Positions 36,545 to 48,216 of a DNA stretch of 64,000 nucleotides are shown here, one piece after another. The notes below the pieces were generated by a model. The model was given only the letters and a program-made list of their open reading frames with translations. It ran no database searches and was not told the origin of the DNA. Every line of letters starts with the position of its first letter. Within the stretch, counting starts at the first letter, position 1. Origin of the DNA: Multifurca ochricompacta (taxonomy: Eukaryota > Basidiomycota > Agaricomycetes > Russulales > Russulaceae); the NCBI GenBank assembly GCA_022496185.1, contig WTXG01000008.1, positions 717,620 to 781,619 on the forward strand, in the 5' to 3' direction. The translations under genes were made by a program, and so were the position numbers.

Positions 36545-39065
36545 ATGTCTTCTGCGAGCCCAGAATTTACTGTAAGCACCAATGTGTTGACTATAAAACA
36601 GTTTTCTGTAGCTGTCGGCTAGCTTCGTGCTGTCATGCTCGGCTTGCTTATCGGCTGTCTCCTCTGCTTCACAAACCTGTACTTCGGGCTACAAACTGGG
36701 TGGATTAGCATGTACGAAACCTCAATTGATTTTGATACCTTCTAATGTATGCGTCCTTGTAGGATGTCTCTTCAGTCGGCCATTATCGGCTTCTTGATAT
36801 CCAAGCTTCTGGTCTTACACATCACTCCCCAGGAAACAGTGGTACTCCAAACGACAGCTGTTGCGACAGGAACTGTACGTCAAATATTCAAGGCTGCGAC
36901 TCATACCAAATTATTTTCCTAGATGCCACTGGCAGCAGGGTTTGTTGGCATCATCCCTGCATTAAGCCTACTCGATGAGCAGAAAGATGGTTCTCGCGCT
37001 ATCACCTTGACGTGGACCTCCGCGGTGGCCTGGTCTTGTGCTATAGCTTATTTTGGGCGAGCCATTTCCTCCTATTTTCAGCGCAACGCACAACTTGACG
37101 ACCTTTCAGTGTCTTCATGTCACCCCCAATACGAAAGCGAGTGGTAAGTTGCGCTTGATAACATTCAAACAGCAGGAAAAATCTGAAAAGAGGTCAGATC
37201 GTTGATGAACAACTTACCTTTCCTTCTGGAACTGCGACTGCTCAAGTCATATCAGTACTTCATAAGTTGCCCTCGAACTCCGGGCTACGACGACGACCTG
37301 GATACAGTCCTCTTAACCTACAGGATGAGGAGCCATCTCCCTTACTGGACTCTATCGATGATAGTCAGGATCCTGAAATAGAAACAATCGAAGGGGTTCA
37401 GAACGAAGGCTGGTCTTCCCTTACGTGGAGCTTCCTTGCCTCCGGCATGCTTACTGTATTTGCTCCAATTCACCCGTTGCTTCACACTGAACCTGATATC
37501 TTTGCTCAAGTTGGCGGCCTACTTCTTTCCTGTGATATTTTCCCTTCCCTTGTTTGGAGGTTACTTAGCTCGACACTGGCTCTGGACTTTCACTCCGAGC
37601 TTATCATACGTAGGACAAGGTGCGTCGATGCCGGGTGACGGATATATATCTCTGAGGTTTATGTGTATAGGCATTATCATGGGATTTCCGACCACTTTAA
37701 GTATGAATTTTGTGGGTTAGACCACTTAGGGTAATAGCAATACATTGGCTGATGTCTCGGTAGGGCATGCTAATTGGATGGGGGGTTTTGTCGCCCCTCT
37801 CCAAGTACTATGGCTGGGCCCCAGGACCGGTTGGCGACATGGTTACTGGGGCTCGGGGCTGGATTCTATGGATTTCTTTGGCGATAATGTCCTCCGACAG
37901 TTTGGTTTCTCTGATACCTGTCGCTCGGGAGTATATCGGCAAACTTACTTCAAACCGTGAAGCTGGTGGCCACGGACCAGATCATGACTTGAAGTTGAGA
38001 CAGAGGACAGGCTTGTACCGAATCGTTGGGTATTCTGGGGAATTGCTTGCAGCACGGTTATTGGAATCTCCATTGTTTGGCTTGTCTTTGGAAAAGAGGG
38101 CATCAAACCTTGGGCAACGCTGATTTCTTTCGTTTTGGGAGCATTGCTGAGCATCCTAGGGTATGTCATATTCCTCGCCTCTCTAGAAGCAGTTTCTTTA
38201 TTCCTGAAAGGGTCCGCGCCCTTGGAGAGACGGATCTCAACCCTGTCAGCGGACTAGGTAAAATTAGCCAGCTGTTGTTTGCTGTCATTCAGCCCGGCAA
38301 CGTCGTTGCCAACATCATCGCTGGTGGTGTGGCTGAAGCTGGTGCACAACAGTGGGTGGGCAGCATTCCCTTACAAGTGTAATGCTTGAAATATGGGCCG
38401 CCACAGGGCAGGGGACCTCATGCAAGACCTGAAGACTGGCCATCTTTGCAAGCTTCTCCGAGAGCGCAGTTTTATGGTCAACTCATTGGTTCAACTCTTT
38501 CTATTCCAGTCACTGTGACTGCTTTTATACTGTATAACAAAGCATACACAATCCCTGGTCCCACGTTCCCTGCTCCGACTGCCTACGTCTGGCTTAGTCT
38601 CGCAAGGCTACTTCGTGAGATTTGGACATTGTAGGCTGCGACCACCTTGCTGACTTGTTAACTGAGCGAATAGGTGACGGAAGTCTTCCTGAAAAAAGCG
38701 CGGTCTTCATGCTCTCCTTTGCGATCATCTTCGCCTTGATATCTGCTTTCAAAACGTATGCCTCCAGGCGCAGGCTATGGTATGCTAAATGGATTCCTTC
38801 TGGAGTGGCTTTCGCTATCGGATTTCTCAACACTCCCTCCTTCTCACTCGCGCGTCTTGTTGGAGGTATCATTGAGTACATCTACTACACCCGACTTGCC
38901 TCGAGAGGCAAATCTGGTGATATAAAGCTTATTGTAGTTGCCAGCGGCTTTGTATTGGGTGAAGGTGTTATGAGCGTCGCTTGTTTGGTACTACGAACAT
39001 TTGGCGTTGGCATAGTGAGCTGCTGGGGATGCAATTCTGTGATGTGTGGAGGATGTCCACCTTGA
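36545..39065 (+). CDS. OPT-superfamily oligopeptide transporter
   Basis: Multi-pass proton-coupled transporter resembling the yeast YGL114W group. The ATG at 36545 gives MSSAS, and its exon (PEFT) splices in frame into LRAVMLGLLIGCLLCFTN and LYFGLQTGWIS, the OPT signature. Further membrane segments are SAIIGFLISKLLVLHIT, MPLAAGFVGIIPALSLL, CIGIIMGFPTTLSMNF, MLIGWGVLSPLSKYYG, WILWISLAIMSSDSLVS and FAIIFALISAF. The end SGFVLGEGVMSVACLVLR and SCWGCNSVMCGGC matches the Cys-rich end of this subgroup. The stop is at 39063-39065. At least ten introns. Substrate is unknown (peptides, glutathione or metal chelates). Confidence 0.82.
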
Positions 39066-39314
39066 GCTTAGCTTGAGTTGTACTTGTACTTGTGTTGAGG
39101 GGAGGGGGGGAGTACTAATATAACACGATACTTTCATCCTTCGTCCACGTCACTCCTCACACCGTCAACGTGGCCGTGGCACAGCCGCCCCCGACACTGG
39201 CAGCAGGTACCAATTTATCAATATCTACCACAACGGCAGTGCATTAAACCAGCACTGCCCTTTGGCCCAAAAGACTTGAGTAATTTGGCATAACACGACT
39301 AGGAGCCTCATATT

Positions 39315-40351
39315 ATGTCCCGTGTCAGGCTCGCAGATATCCCTGCCTTGACGCTATACAAAGGCGAATCTACGCTATCCCGACGAGGTCAACCTATCTC
39401 CCAACTCATTTGCAAGGGCAAGATCTGCAAACTATTCACTCCGGACGTCATCCGGTGTGTCAACCTTGGTGGCGAGGGTACGGAGGTGGACTGGAAGGTA
39501 TGTCCTTCAGTGTCATTATTTTTTAGCGCGGTCCTTATGTGATTGTGCGAAGTGCGAAACGGACCTTCCTGAGTCTCTGCGATTGGGCCGTATTCAAGTG
39601 TCTTGTGAAGGCTGGTTAGGCCCAGGGGATTCGTATGTCCTAAAAGGTTAGCCAAGAGGGGTGCTCGAGAGTTTCGTTCGCAGTTAAAACATTCGGAGTC
39701 TAGAGTCCTGCTCTCTCGAATACCGCCTCCAGGAAGTACCAGACGTCTTTCGACCCTCCAGATCTGATCTCAATTCATTAAAAACGAAATTCTCCACATG
39801 TACGACGCTTAACATTTATTCAGCGCAAAGTCAACGATGCTGACCGCTCGCAAGGGGAGAATTTGTTCCTATTTCTTACTCTTGGTTTCCTGGCTTTCAT
39901 ATTGTACAGGTACCTTCGTTCATCGCGAACGCCTCGCTCTGCCCCTTCGTCCAATTATGGCAGGTTCCCTGGGGGTCATGATGGCCACCGCGCTCCGCCG
40001 CCTCCCTACACAAAGTATCCCTCGGGAACAGGTTATGCCACAGCGCCAACGGCGACATCGCAGGGGCAGGGTAATCAGGACGGCCTAGGCTTTTTGAGCG
40101 GAGCAGCGCTCGGCAGTTTGGGGACTTACCTCTTGACTCGCCAGCGCAACCCTGAGCCACAGCCAAGGCGGTATGATTGGGAGAATGAGCGTTACTTTGC
40201 ACGTCCTGATCCGGTTCAAGCATCGCGAGCAAGTGGCACATTCTCACGACAGCAGTCATCTAGTTCCCTATGGGACAACAGAGGAGAAGGTTCTTCGAAC
40301 CTCGGACCTATGAGGAGAGGCACAGGATACGGTGGCTCGACTGTCCGTTAA
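39315..40351 (+). CDS. SARAF (TMEM66)-like regulator of store-operated calcium entry
   Basis: ER-membrane protein that in animals restrains store-operated calcium entry. The first exon reads RLADIPALTLYKGESTLS, QLICKGKICKLFTPDVIRC, VNLGGEGTEVDWK. The next gives ADLPESLRLGRIQVSCEG-type residues with YVLKG, the Cys-rich luminal domain. A membrane helix (FLFLTLGFLAFILYRYL) follows, then a Gly/Ser/Arg-rich cytosolic tail ending RRGTGYGGSTVR with the stop at 40349-40351. Oddly, ATG 39315 gives no signal peptide. The sequence GTCAG just before GCTCGCAGAT could be an acceptor for a missed first exon, but no upstream ATG on this strand is seen back to about 39,066. Confidence 0.78.
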
Positions 40352-42144
40352 ACATGGCACGGGTGCCGGTGGTCAGGAGAAATCAGTAAGCACACCATGA
40401 AGGTCAGCTCTCTCGTGACATCCCACCTCTCCGCCAGCAATCCTTATGTTTTAGTGTTTCAGGGTGTAGGCTATTTATAGGCGTCACTTTCTGTACTATG
40501 CCCAGTCGGTTTCCTTGTACATTGTTGCACTTCCTTGGACTGTCCAGAGATCCGCTTTCACATATTAGTCTCTTGCCAAGATGCAAAAGTCAGTCCTCCG
40601 CCTTTCTTCCGCGGCTGTACAACATGATGCTACTCCCGTAGTTATTACCATCATCGAAAAGTAGCAGCGGCGAGATGATGTGCGTAGTTCTCCGTCGTAC
40701 TATATGAGTACTGACTCTTAGTGATTTCGTCACCCCTATTGACCATAGTGCGACTCTTATCCAAGCAAATGAAACTGTTTCACAAGATTACACCACGTCA
40801 TACGGCCTCTGCAAAAGACTTATTCGGGTTTAAAGGCGTCGAAAGTTTTGTTACCACGCACCAATGAAATCCACAAGAGTTGCATTTGATTTCTCATAGG
40901 GAGGGGAGTACTTCCCATCTCACTTGTTCGAAGTCTGTTTCTCTGTCAAGATTTTCGAGGGACCTTGGTCCCTACTTCTTGGTGTCGGGTGAGGTCCAGC
41001 GGCTTAGGGACAGGGTTATGGGTATGAGTTCGTCCACCGAAGTGGCATTGTCCCGACTGAATCTGTCAGAGTTGTACTGGCAACACATGCCGACCAATCT
41101 CGGCCGCTCAGAAGATGAGTCAGCCCATATGCTTGACTGGGGTGGCTCGTATCAGCGCTTGTGCTCCAGTCCACTCGAAATTGCCCTCTGAATAAAACTG
41201 CCTCGCGCAAGGATGCCTGTGAAGCGTCGCTCCCTGTGCATGTGACAAGTTTCACTGGCTTTTTTTTCATCATTCCATTTTTCGAAGTAGAATTCGCAAA
41301 ATATCCATAGGTTCTACCTCGACCTTCCGGGCTTCACACCCGGTGCCGAAATTGACCCACCTCCACCCTGTCGTCGTGTGATCAACCTCTTCCTCTTCCC
41401 ACTCCCTTCAAAATAAAGGAATATCAGCCCTCCTTGCCCCCATCTTGCCAATCGTCCGTCGCAGTCGCAGCACACTTCTCGGAATCGCTTATGATCTGGG
41501 ATTGTCAGGATTGAGAATCATCATTGGGCACGCGTGCCGGACGTGCGGATGTGGCGCTGCGTGGCGTGAGTGTTGGGGTGGGGGAGTTGGGGAAGTTTTC
41601 AATGTACGTGGTGCGAAGAACTTGATCGGTCGGGCTCTCACAAGCCACACATCACTGAATGAATGAAACGAGCGGAAACGCAAGCGATCAGCCAAGTGAA
41701 TTGAATCACTTGCCTCGCATACCACAACTCAGGGGTCTTTATCATCGGGAATGATTCGCTAGTGGTATGTTTCATAACAGCACCAATACAGACCGTGCAG
41801 GCGTTGAGGTTTGCTTTATGATTCTCCTTGTCATATCAGTCGCCGAACCCGCCTTCTGATGCTGCAGGCATCACGATTGTCGAGTAATATTGGATGAATT
41901 GATAACTTGGTTATTTAGCATGATGATGGAACCGAAGTTACAGTTACTTGGGGTTAATAACGGATGGGAATGGGAGGTTAATGGCTAAGTGAATGGGTAG
42001 GTGAAAAATCATACAGTAGATATTATTTTCGAACTTGAACGACAAAAGAGAACGTGTAATGAGGGTCACAAATGCCGGTGATAATAAATACATAAATAGC
42101 TTCTCAATTTCACTTTTCAAATGCCGAGGCATGCAAGTAGGCAG
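40352..42144. other. long intergenic region without supported gene
   Basis: 1.8 kb between the 3' ends of the SARAF-like (+) and MFS (-) genes. Several short open frames lack any family signature, and no tRNA or repeat was recognised. An AT-rich stretch lies near 41880-42100, close to the MFS 3' end. Confidence 0.4.
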
Positions 42145-44494
42145 CTATACTGCATCATCGGTCGACCCAGGGAACAAGCAAGGGAATGTACTTTCGCTCG
42201 CCTCTTCACTGGCATCACGGGAAGCAGGCACAGGTGCGCCGACAGGTTTACGCACGCGATCCCCAATGTGTTTGACCACACGCGACCGTCCCCGCTCTCG
42301 CTCAGGACCAAGCACGCGACGGCTGGCGTCAACGGGGGCCTTACCCTTCCAGCCCCGCGGAGGCTCCGAGCGTATGAAGAAAGTTGCACTCAGCGCTATG
42401 AGCACGAGCACAGCAGCGAGTGCAAAGACAGCTTCGGGAAAACGCGCGACTGTACTCGAGTAGATGAGGCCGAATAAGAGCGGCTGCGAGCGAAGAAGAC
42501 ATGAAAAGAATTAGAACAGAATAACGAAGCCAAGAGAGGAGGAACTGAGATAGGCTCACCGCAAGGATGGTCTGTCCAAGAGCTGTGAGCATGCTCAACC
42601 CGCCGAAGAGCGCGCCAATTTCTGGGCTGCCCTGCCGTGAGCGCTGGAGGATGCAGATCGCGAGACTTTGCAGAGCGGGAGTTGCGCCGCTGGCCAGGGC
42701 GGAAATGGAAGTGACGCCGCTAAATACGAGAGGAGACGAGGAGATATGCAGTGCAACAAGAGTGTGCGAAACAATATCGATGAGAAGGGAGGCCCGCGCG
42801 ACACGGAGATCAAAGGTAACGGAGCGAACGAAGTCCCCAGAAGCAGGGCTTGACGGTGGTGCAGAACCGGAGGCGGAAGGGGGAGGGGAAGACGGTTTAA
42901 AAGTAGAGAGAAGGACTGCGGGAGGCGAATTAGCTGCAAGTAAAATGCCACAATTTGGAAATGCATACAGGGCATCAGCAGAAGGGTGTAAAGCGCTCGC
43001 ACGCCACTGACGAAGCTGATATAGTAGCCCAACTAAACTCGTATGAGCGTTGTCCTGGTTTAGTAACTTCTGAGATGCACGCACCTGGACCGCACCCCAG
43101 CCAAAGACATGTTCCGCATACAGATACTTAATCTGGAATACGCCCTACCGAGGTGAAGAATGGAGAATGTTAACTGCCGTCGAGTGTAACTAGACAGCAC
43201 TCCAGTTACGCACACTTGCGAGAAAGAGTCCAAACACGGCTATAGCAAGCCACGACATGCTCCAGTCTTTTCGCATACGTCCATTCACCATTAGCCTCCG
43301 TGGCGCAAAAATGGACAGTGGGCCAAGTAGTCGCTTCTTAATCCCAGGCTTCCTCTGTGCGACAGGAGTAGGACCCTCCCCCTTCTGCGCGGCGCGCTGC
43401 CTAGCTTTGTCCAGCGACTCAGGAATAACCAGCACGGCCGATAAGAAATTTATCGTGCTGCATAGGATGGCAGCCCAGAATACAGCCGCCACGCTCTGCA
43501 TTTCACGGGGCTGACGACCAAAAGACTGAAACTGGAGCAGAGGATGCCGGATAAGGAACGCGCCAAGGGTCGGGCCGAGCGCAAGTCCGACATAAGATAC
43601 ACCCGCGAATCGTGAAAATATGTGAGCGCGTGAGCCGTCAGAGGTACAATCGGATATGTAGGCGGAGATTGCGGCTTGCAGGGTTGCCTGACCGCCAAGG
43701 AGGCCCTCAATGATGGGTGCAAGGAGGAGGAACTTATGGCCATGTCGCGAAAGCGGGGACGATGGAGTTGACGTGAGCACAAACGTGAGATCACTGTGAA
43801 TGAACGTGAGAGAGCGTGGGAGGGAACGAAACGGAATCGAGTATACGTGAGAAGGAGGCCGAGGGTGGAAGCCGCAAGGACTTTGGTCCGCCCATGCTTC
43901 TGGCCATAATGGCCCCACCAGGTGGTAGTGCAGGCACTTAATAGACCCATGACGGTGACCATGACGGTCTGCAGACGGGCGGCACCCGCCTGCACAGCTG
44001 GGTCTGAGAGGCATCCTTGTGACAGGTGTTGCCGCGGGCCCTCGGGATCATTATCTTCGAAATGCGGGAAATATACGGGAATAGGAGCGAGAGTGACGTA
44101 TTCTGAAGCAAGAATAGATGTTGGTGAAAGGTGTAAAGGGAGGTTATTACCAGAAGGGTCAAAGTGTTGATATCGATGTCGATGTAAGGCATTGCAAGAG
44201 AGTCGGGTGTAGACCTGTACGCGCGGTGCGAGTGTCATACCGCGCTGTAGACAAAATATCAGTCAAGTGGGGTCAAAGCTAATGATGGGCTTTTTTATGC
44301 ACCACAAGGGCAGCAGCCATTGCGAAGGGGACGATCCTAGCAAGGATGAGTGAGGTCAGATCACGTATATAGCCTGCAAGGCGTGCTGGAAATACGACTC
44401 ACCATAGTGGTCTGGGACGGTAGAATGGCTTCTTAGGAAGACGTTGGACAGGAAGGAGGGGATCTGTTTCTGAAAGTTGCGGAGAGTGATGCAT
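42145..44494 (-). CDS. major facilitator superfamily transporter
   Basis: Twelve-helix MFS protein of the TCR/Tet-like fungal group. The start at 44492-44494 gives MHHSPQLSETDPLLPVQR, with an acidic di-leucine-like SETDPLL typical of these N-termini. After an intron comes IVPFAMAAALVRGMTLAPR. The loop 2-3 motif reads GHYGQKHGRTKVLAAST; further helices are EGLLGGQATLQAAISAY, FAGVSYVGLALGPTLGAFL, FGWGAVQLGYYISFVSG, LSMLTALGQTILA and VLVLIALSATFF. A long charged loop separates the two halves. The C-terminal tail is basic and Pro-rich, stopping at 42145-42147. Longer start choices exist upstream (to about 44650). Substrate is unknown. Confidence 0.82.
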
Positions 44495-44839
44495 ATTATT
44501 ATCTTGGGGTATGTGGTGCCAAATTGAGTGAGAGTGAGGTATGGACAAGTGGGAACGAAGGGATGGGAGGCTAAGAAAATCTGCTGTATAAACAACAGAG
44601 TCGAAGGAAATTGGATGTAGGATATCTCGTTCAGAGGAATGAGGCTTGTTTTTATACATCTTTAACGAAAAAAGGGGGGGGACAACGTGGTAAACGGGAG
44701 GCAAAGGTGACTGATATTTAATGTGAGTGTGGGGTATTTTAAGAGATATATGTATATATATCTCGATCCTAGAAAGCCGTGTTTCCCCCTTCTTTGAAAC
44801 GGCCAATGATCTAGAACTTGAGAGCAGCAGAGACGAGCA

Positions 44840-44846
44840 TGGTCAT

Positions 44847-44879
<33 letters not shown>

Positions 44880-44882
44880 CAT
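44840..44882. repeat. GGTCAA hexamer microsatellite
   Basis: Five perfect GGTCAA units flanked by GGTCAT variants on both sides. Confidence 0.9.
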
Positions 44883-45276
44883 GGATTTGGTCTGTCAGTC
44901 ATTCAACCGGGTTCGCCATTATATAAGCCATTGGGGCACCTAAAATGGTAATATTGATATGTTGAGCTTGTTCAACTCTCTCTTCATCTGTAACTAACAT
45001 CATCTAATGATTGGCCTTTGCCAAATTGGAATCATCCCTTCTTTCCCACAAACCACCACCATCTCTGCTAGAGCTAGTTGGACTTGATCCTTTGTCTCAC
45101 ACTGACAGTGTTGGATCTTCTTTAAAGTAGATACAGTTGACATTCTCATAATGCATAGCCCTCATTCCAGCCAGCTCACCCAACTCTCCCCCACTGCTGA
45201 CACCCCTAAAGTGGTAATCCTGTCACATGACTCACCACTGACATCTCTAAAGTGGTAAACTTGTCACACAACTCAG

Positions 45277-45360
45277 ATTTGTAATAATATTTATTTTGAA
45301 AAGGAAGTGATTGTTAAATATTTATTTTTTAAAAAAATTATTGAAAATATCATTACAAAT
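45277..45360. repeat. short AT-rich foldback (MITE-like)
   Basis: Arms ATTTGTAATAATATTT (45277-) and GAAAATATCATTACAAAT (45343-45360) are near-perfect inverted repeats around an AT-rich centre. No clear target duplication was found. Confidence 0.5.
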
Positions 45361-45428
45361 CAATGTCATGTGACATGTAGACATTATTTTAAAAAGGAAA
45401 GTTATTGATTGTTGATCAACAAAATATC

Positions 45429-45963
45429 ATGAAAACATGCCAACATCCAATGACAATGTCAAACCAATTTGCTGCTCTTGCTGAGCCCCTTCCCCCTCCC
45501 CCCCCTTCTACTGCTCAGTTCCTCACTGAGGCAGTCTCATACCTTTATGATGGCATGACAGCTGCTGGTGAGGCTCACCCTGAGGATGATGATTCTTACT
45601 GTTGTGCTCTTACTGTCCACATTGGACACTTCCTCCAATGCCCTTCTGCCTCTGGTGATTCCCTCCTGCACCTCTCCATGTGGGAGAACATTGACCTGGC
45701 TTTGTTTCTGGTTGGCATGTTCCCCCCCTCCCCCCACTTAACCCCTCCCCTGCAGCCTCTGCTGAGGACCTTGTGGCTGTGGCACAGTCTGTGGCTGCAC
45801 TTTCTGTGCAGGTTGCTGCTCTTTCAGCTGGCCTTGTGCCAGCACCCCCCCTCCTGGCCCTCCTCCTGCTCCTGCCCCAGGCCCTTCCAAGAAGGGTAAG
45901 GCCCCTGCCCAGGCCCCCCCAGCCCCACCTGCCCAGAAGCCAGCCCAACCAGCTCCAGCCAAG
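45429..45963 (+). pseudogene. transposon ORF1/gag-like remnant, frameshifted
   Basis: The frame from ATG 45429 reads MKTCQHPMTMSNQFAALAE, a Pro run, then AQFLTEAVSYLYDGMTAAG, DDDSYCCALTVHIGHFL and ASGDSLLHLSMWENIDLAL. It then breaks. A second frame continues AEDLVAVAQSVAALSVQVA, and a third gives APAPGPSKKGKAPAQAP with a Pro/Ala-rich tail. This looks like the N-terminal part of a retroelement ORF1 (possibly non-LTR) with frameshifts. It is cut off at 45964 by the end of an LTR. The assignment is by general resemblance only. Confidence 0.5.
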
Positions 45964-45964
45964 G

Positions 45965-46298
45965 TGTCACAGCCAGGTGCTAACTGTGTGCAAAGTCAAT
46001 TTGTGTCAAGGATATTAAATCAAGTGTCAATGCTTCAAGGTGATCAACAAGTCATTCAAGCTCTGTAGGTCACAGTGGGCACACATGCAAGATGAAATTG
46101 GACAGAGATGCACAGTCCTGTCACTAGATACTGGGGACAAAGACTCCTAAGGTGCAGCTTAGGGGCTCAAGTGGAATTGAAGTTTCTGTGTGATCTGGAA
46201 CACCTGTATTGGCACAGGAGAACAGACTTGGTCTGTCTCTGTGAACTGGTAGGTCTTTAAATACAGAGAGATTGACAGTAATCTAACATAACTATCTA
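45965..46298 (-). mobile_element. truncated LTR (element-1 family)
   Basis: The terminus TGTCACAGCCAGGTGC at 45965 matches that of the next LTR (46299). It carries the same promoter-like features: TTTAAATA near 46257, the ACAGAC...GTCTGT palindrome (46222-46236) and a stem CTCCTAAG/CTTAGGGG (46144-46165). The U3 part is missing; it stops where the next LTR begins. Minus orientation. Confidence 0.6.
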
Positions 46299-46963
46299 TG
46301 TCACAGCCAGGTACTTGCTGTGTCAGGTTGTGTTTTCAAGACTCAAAAGCCCTCAAGATGCGGGGTGCATCCAAGATTCAAGGTCCAATACAGAAGACCT
46401 ATTCCAGGTGCAAGTTTCAAGTGCCCATGATGTTGTAGGAGAGGTGTGTGCAGGAAATGAGGTTGAGAGTAGTGGCAATCAGCCCTACTAGAGCTACTGG
46501 GGGAGAAGGCTCCTCAAGCTGCAACTTGGGGAGTTCAAGCAAGTTTCTGTGAAGTCGAAGATACCTGTATTAGATACAAGAGAACAGACTTAAGGTCTGT
46601 CTCTACAATCTAAGTAGTTTAAATACAGCTTTGAGAAGGCACATCAAAGAGGGCACATCAGAAGATCTAAGCTAAATAGAAGGTTCTAATAAGTATCCCT
46701 GGTAGTCATGGACTCCAGGGGTTATGCCCTGGAGTGAGATAGAATAGGATGAGAACTAAAGGAGGGGTTGCGCCCTCAGCAAGGAAAATAAAATGAAGGA
46801 ACAGGGAATAGAGATCAGAGCATGTGTGATGTACTCATCACACCCATGTCACAAGTTGTTATGAATGGTCACACAAATTGAAAACATGCGCTCATGCGCG
46901 ACAGAGAAGTAAACGTCACATTATCATCATGAATGATGTCACAAATTTGCACAAACTGTCACA
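46299..46963 (-). mobile_element. 3' LTR of Gypsy element 1
   Basis: About 665 bp. Read on the minus strand it begins TGTGACAG (46963) and ends CTGTGACA (46299). It is preceded on that strand by a purine tract CAGAAGGGGTGA at 46964-46975, the expected polypurine tract. It shares the TATTTAAA-like promoter, the ACAGAC palindrome (46584-46600) and a 9-bp stem (46510-46533) with the LTRs at 45965 and 57342. Confidence 0.7.
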
Positions 46964-47100
46964 TCACCCCTTCTGTAGCATCCAGCTTGGCCTCAAGCTG
47001 AGTCGTCCTGCATAAGATCAAGGATGCGAGGGAGAACACACAGGCCGCAGCTTCATTGAGGGCGTCTGGAACTGCTGACACCACCCACTTGGAGTACTAG

Positions 47101-48115
47101 TCAAAGATCTGGGTCAGGTGCATATTGGATTGCTTCCTCTGGGCTCATAGGGCAGTCCCAAGCATAAGTGTAGGTGAGATAGGGAAAGAGGCAATGGTAC
47201 ATGTTGCTGCAGGACAGTGCATGAACTGCGTTTTGAATGTCGTGGTTGACCTGTTCCGCCTGTTGCCGCCAATGTGCCAGTTCTCCATGGATCATGTCGA
47301 GTTGTCATGTGGCATACCAGTAACACGAGACTTCTGCCCAGGCCCTGGGATTGCAAAGGTTGTCCAGTGCAAAATTGACCAGGGGAGCGAAGCCTTGGTC
47401 AGCTTCAAAGAGGTGTTGTTGTAGGGTGTTGAGGACTGGGTTAGCACCATGCCTGTATTGAGGATAGTGATGAGTATGTAATGGAAAATAGAAAATGGGT
47501 TCATGTGCTCCCATGGTGCAAGTGATTCAGGGGTTGGTGCATTGATACTGATAAGCAATGTAACAGGCTTTGTGCATACATCCAAGATGATCAGAGATTT
47601 GTTGATTGAAAAAGAAGGGAGAACTCCGGCGATTAAGTTTGAATGGGGCTCCAGGGTGGTCTGCCGTGGTTCTGTCAAAGTCTATAGCCTCATCCTGTGG
47701 TAGTTTGGTCTAGCTCTAGGATCTCTGGTTCGTTGTCATCTAAGTGTTCACCTTCCTCAGCATGAACTTCAGCCACCAGATTCTCTTGGGCCTCCTGAAG
47801 CATGGTCAGTGTGTGCTCATGAGTATCAAGATTGAGATCTTGATTGTGGGTGGTTAGTGTAACAGCAGGGGCTATGTTCTGAACAGGGTCATCCTCCATG
47901 GTAAACAAGAAATGTGTGATGGGTGTGGATGAGGTCAGAGTCAGGGGAAGTGTTGGTGCATTATGTGGGTATTTGAGAGCTCCCAAATTAGCAGCATCAT
48001 TGATGGCATCTATGGTTGGTTTAATAAGTGACATATCTGCAAGAAAAAGAGGGCTTTGGTTAGGGGTCTTTGTGCTCATTCTGGGGGTCATCTTGGTCAA
48101 CTTTCTTGTCTGAAA
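47101..48115 (-). pseudogene. element 1 post-pol ORF (unknown protein, broken)
   Basis: Downstream of the chromodomain stop, an open frame encodes MTPRMSTKTPNQSPLFLAD, SLIKPTIDAINDAANLGAL and HTLTMLQEAQENLVAEVHA. In a second frame it continues with MGAHEPIFYFPLHTHHYPQ, LVNFALDNLCNPRAWAEVS and LAHWRQQAEQVNHDIQNAV, then LFPYLTYTYAWDCPMSPEE. Two TGA stops interrupt that frame at points where the text is otherwise continuous. It lies where env would be, but shows no signal peptide or membrane helix. No family recognised. Confidence 0.5.
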
Positions 48116-48216
48116 GAGACGAGTTGTTCGCCTAATGCAGGCCAGGATGGGAATTAGTGGGAAAGGTAGCAGGCTATGGTTCAGATCAGCAAAATTCAGG
48201 CAAAAATTTCCCCCTC

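Larger units (their letters stand above)
44495..45428. other. intergenic region at the edge of the transposon island
   Basis: About 930 bp with no supported gene. It holds the GGTCAA repeat (44840-44882), two tandem about 45-bp blocks (CTAAAGTGGTAA...GTCACA, about 45186-45276) and an AT-rich foldback (45277-45360). Base composition drops to AT-rich here, marking the change from gene space to repeats. Confidence 0.45.

Noticed and set aside
41310..41365. tRNA-like CTTCCGGGCTTCACACCCGG sequence
   Set aside because: There is a short inverted repeat, but no A box, D-arm or acceptor pairing, so it is not called as a tRNA.
45965..46963. Calling 45965-46963 one long LTR
   Set aside because: The terminus TGTCACAGCCAGG occurs twice (45965, 46299), and the promoter-like and hairpin features are each repeated, so two LTR pieces in tandem explain it better.
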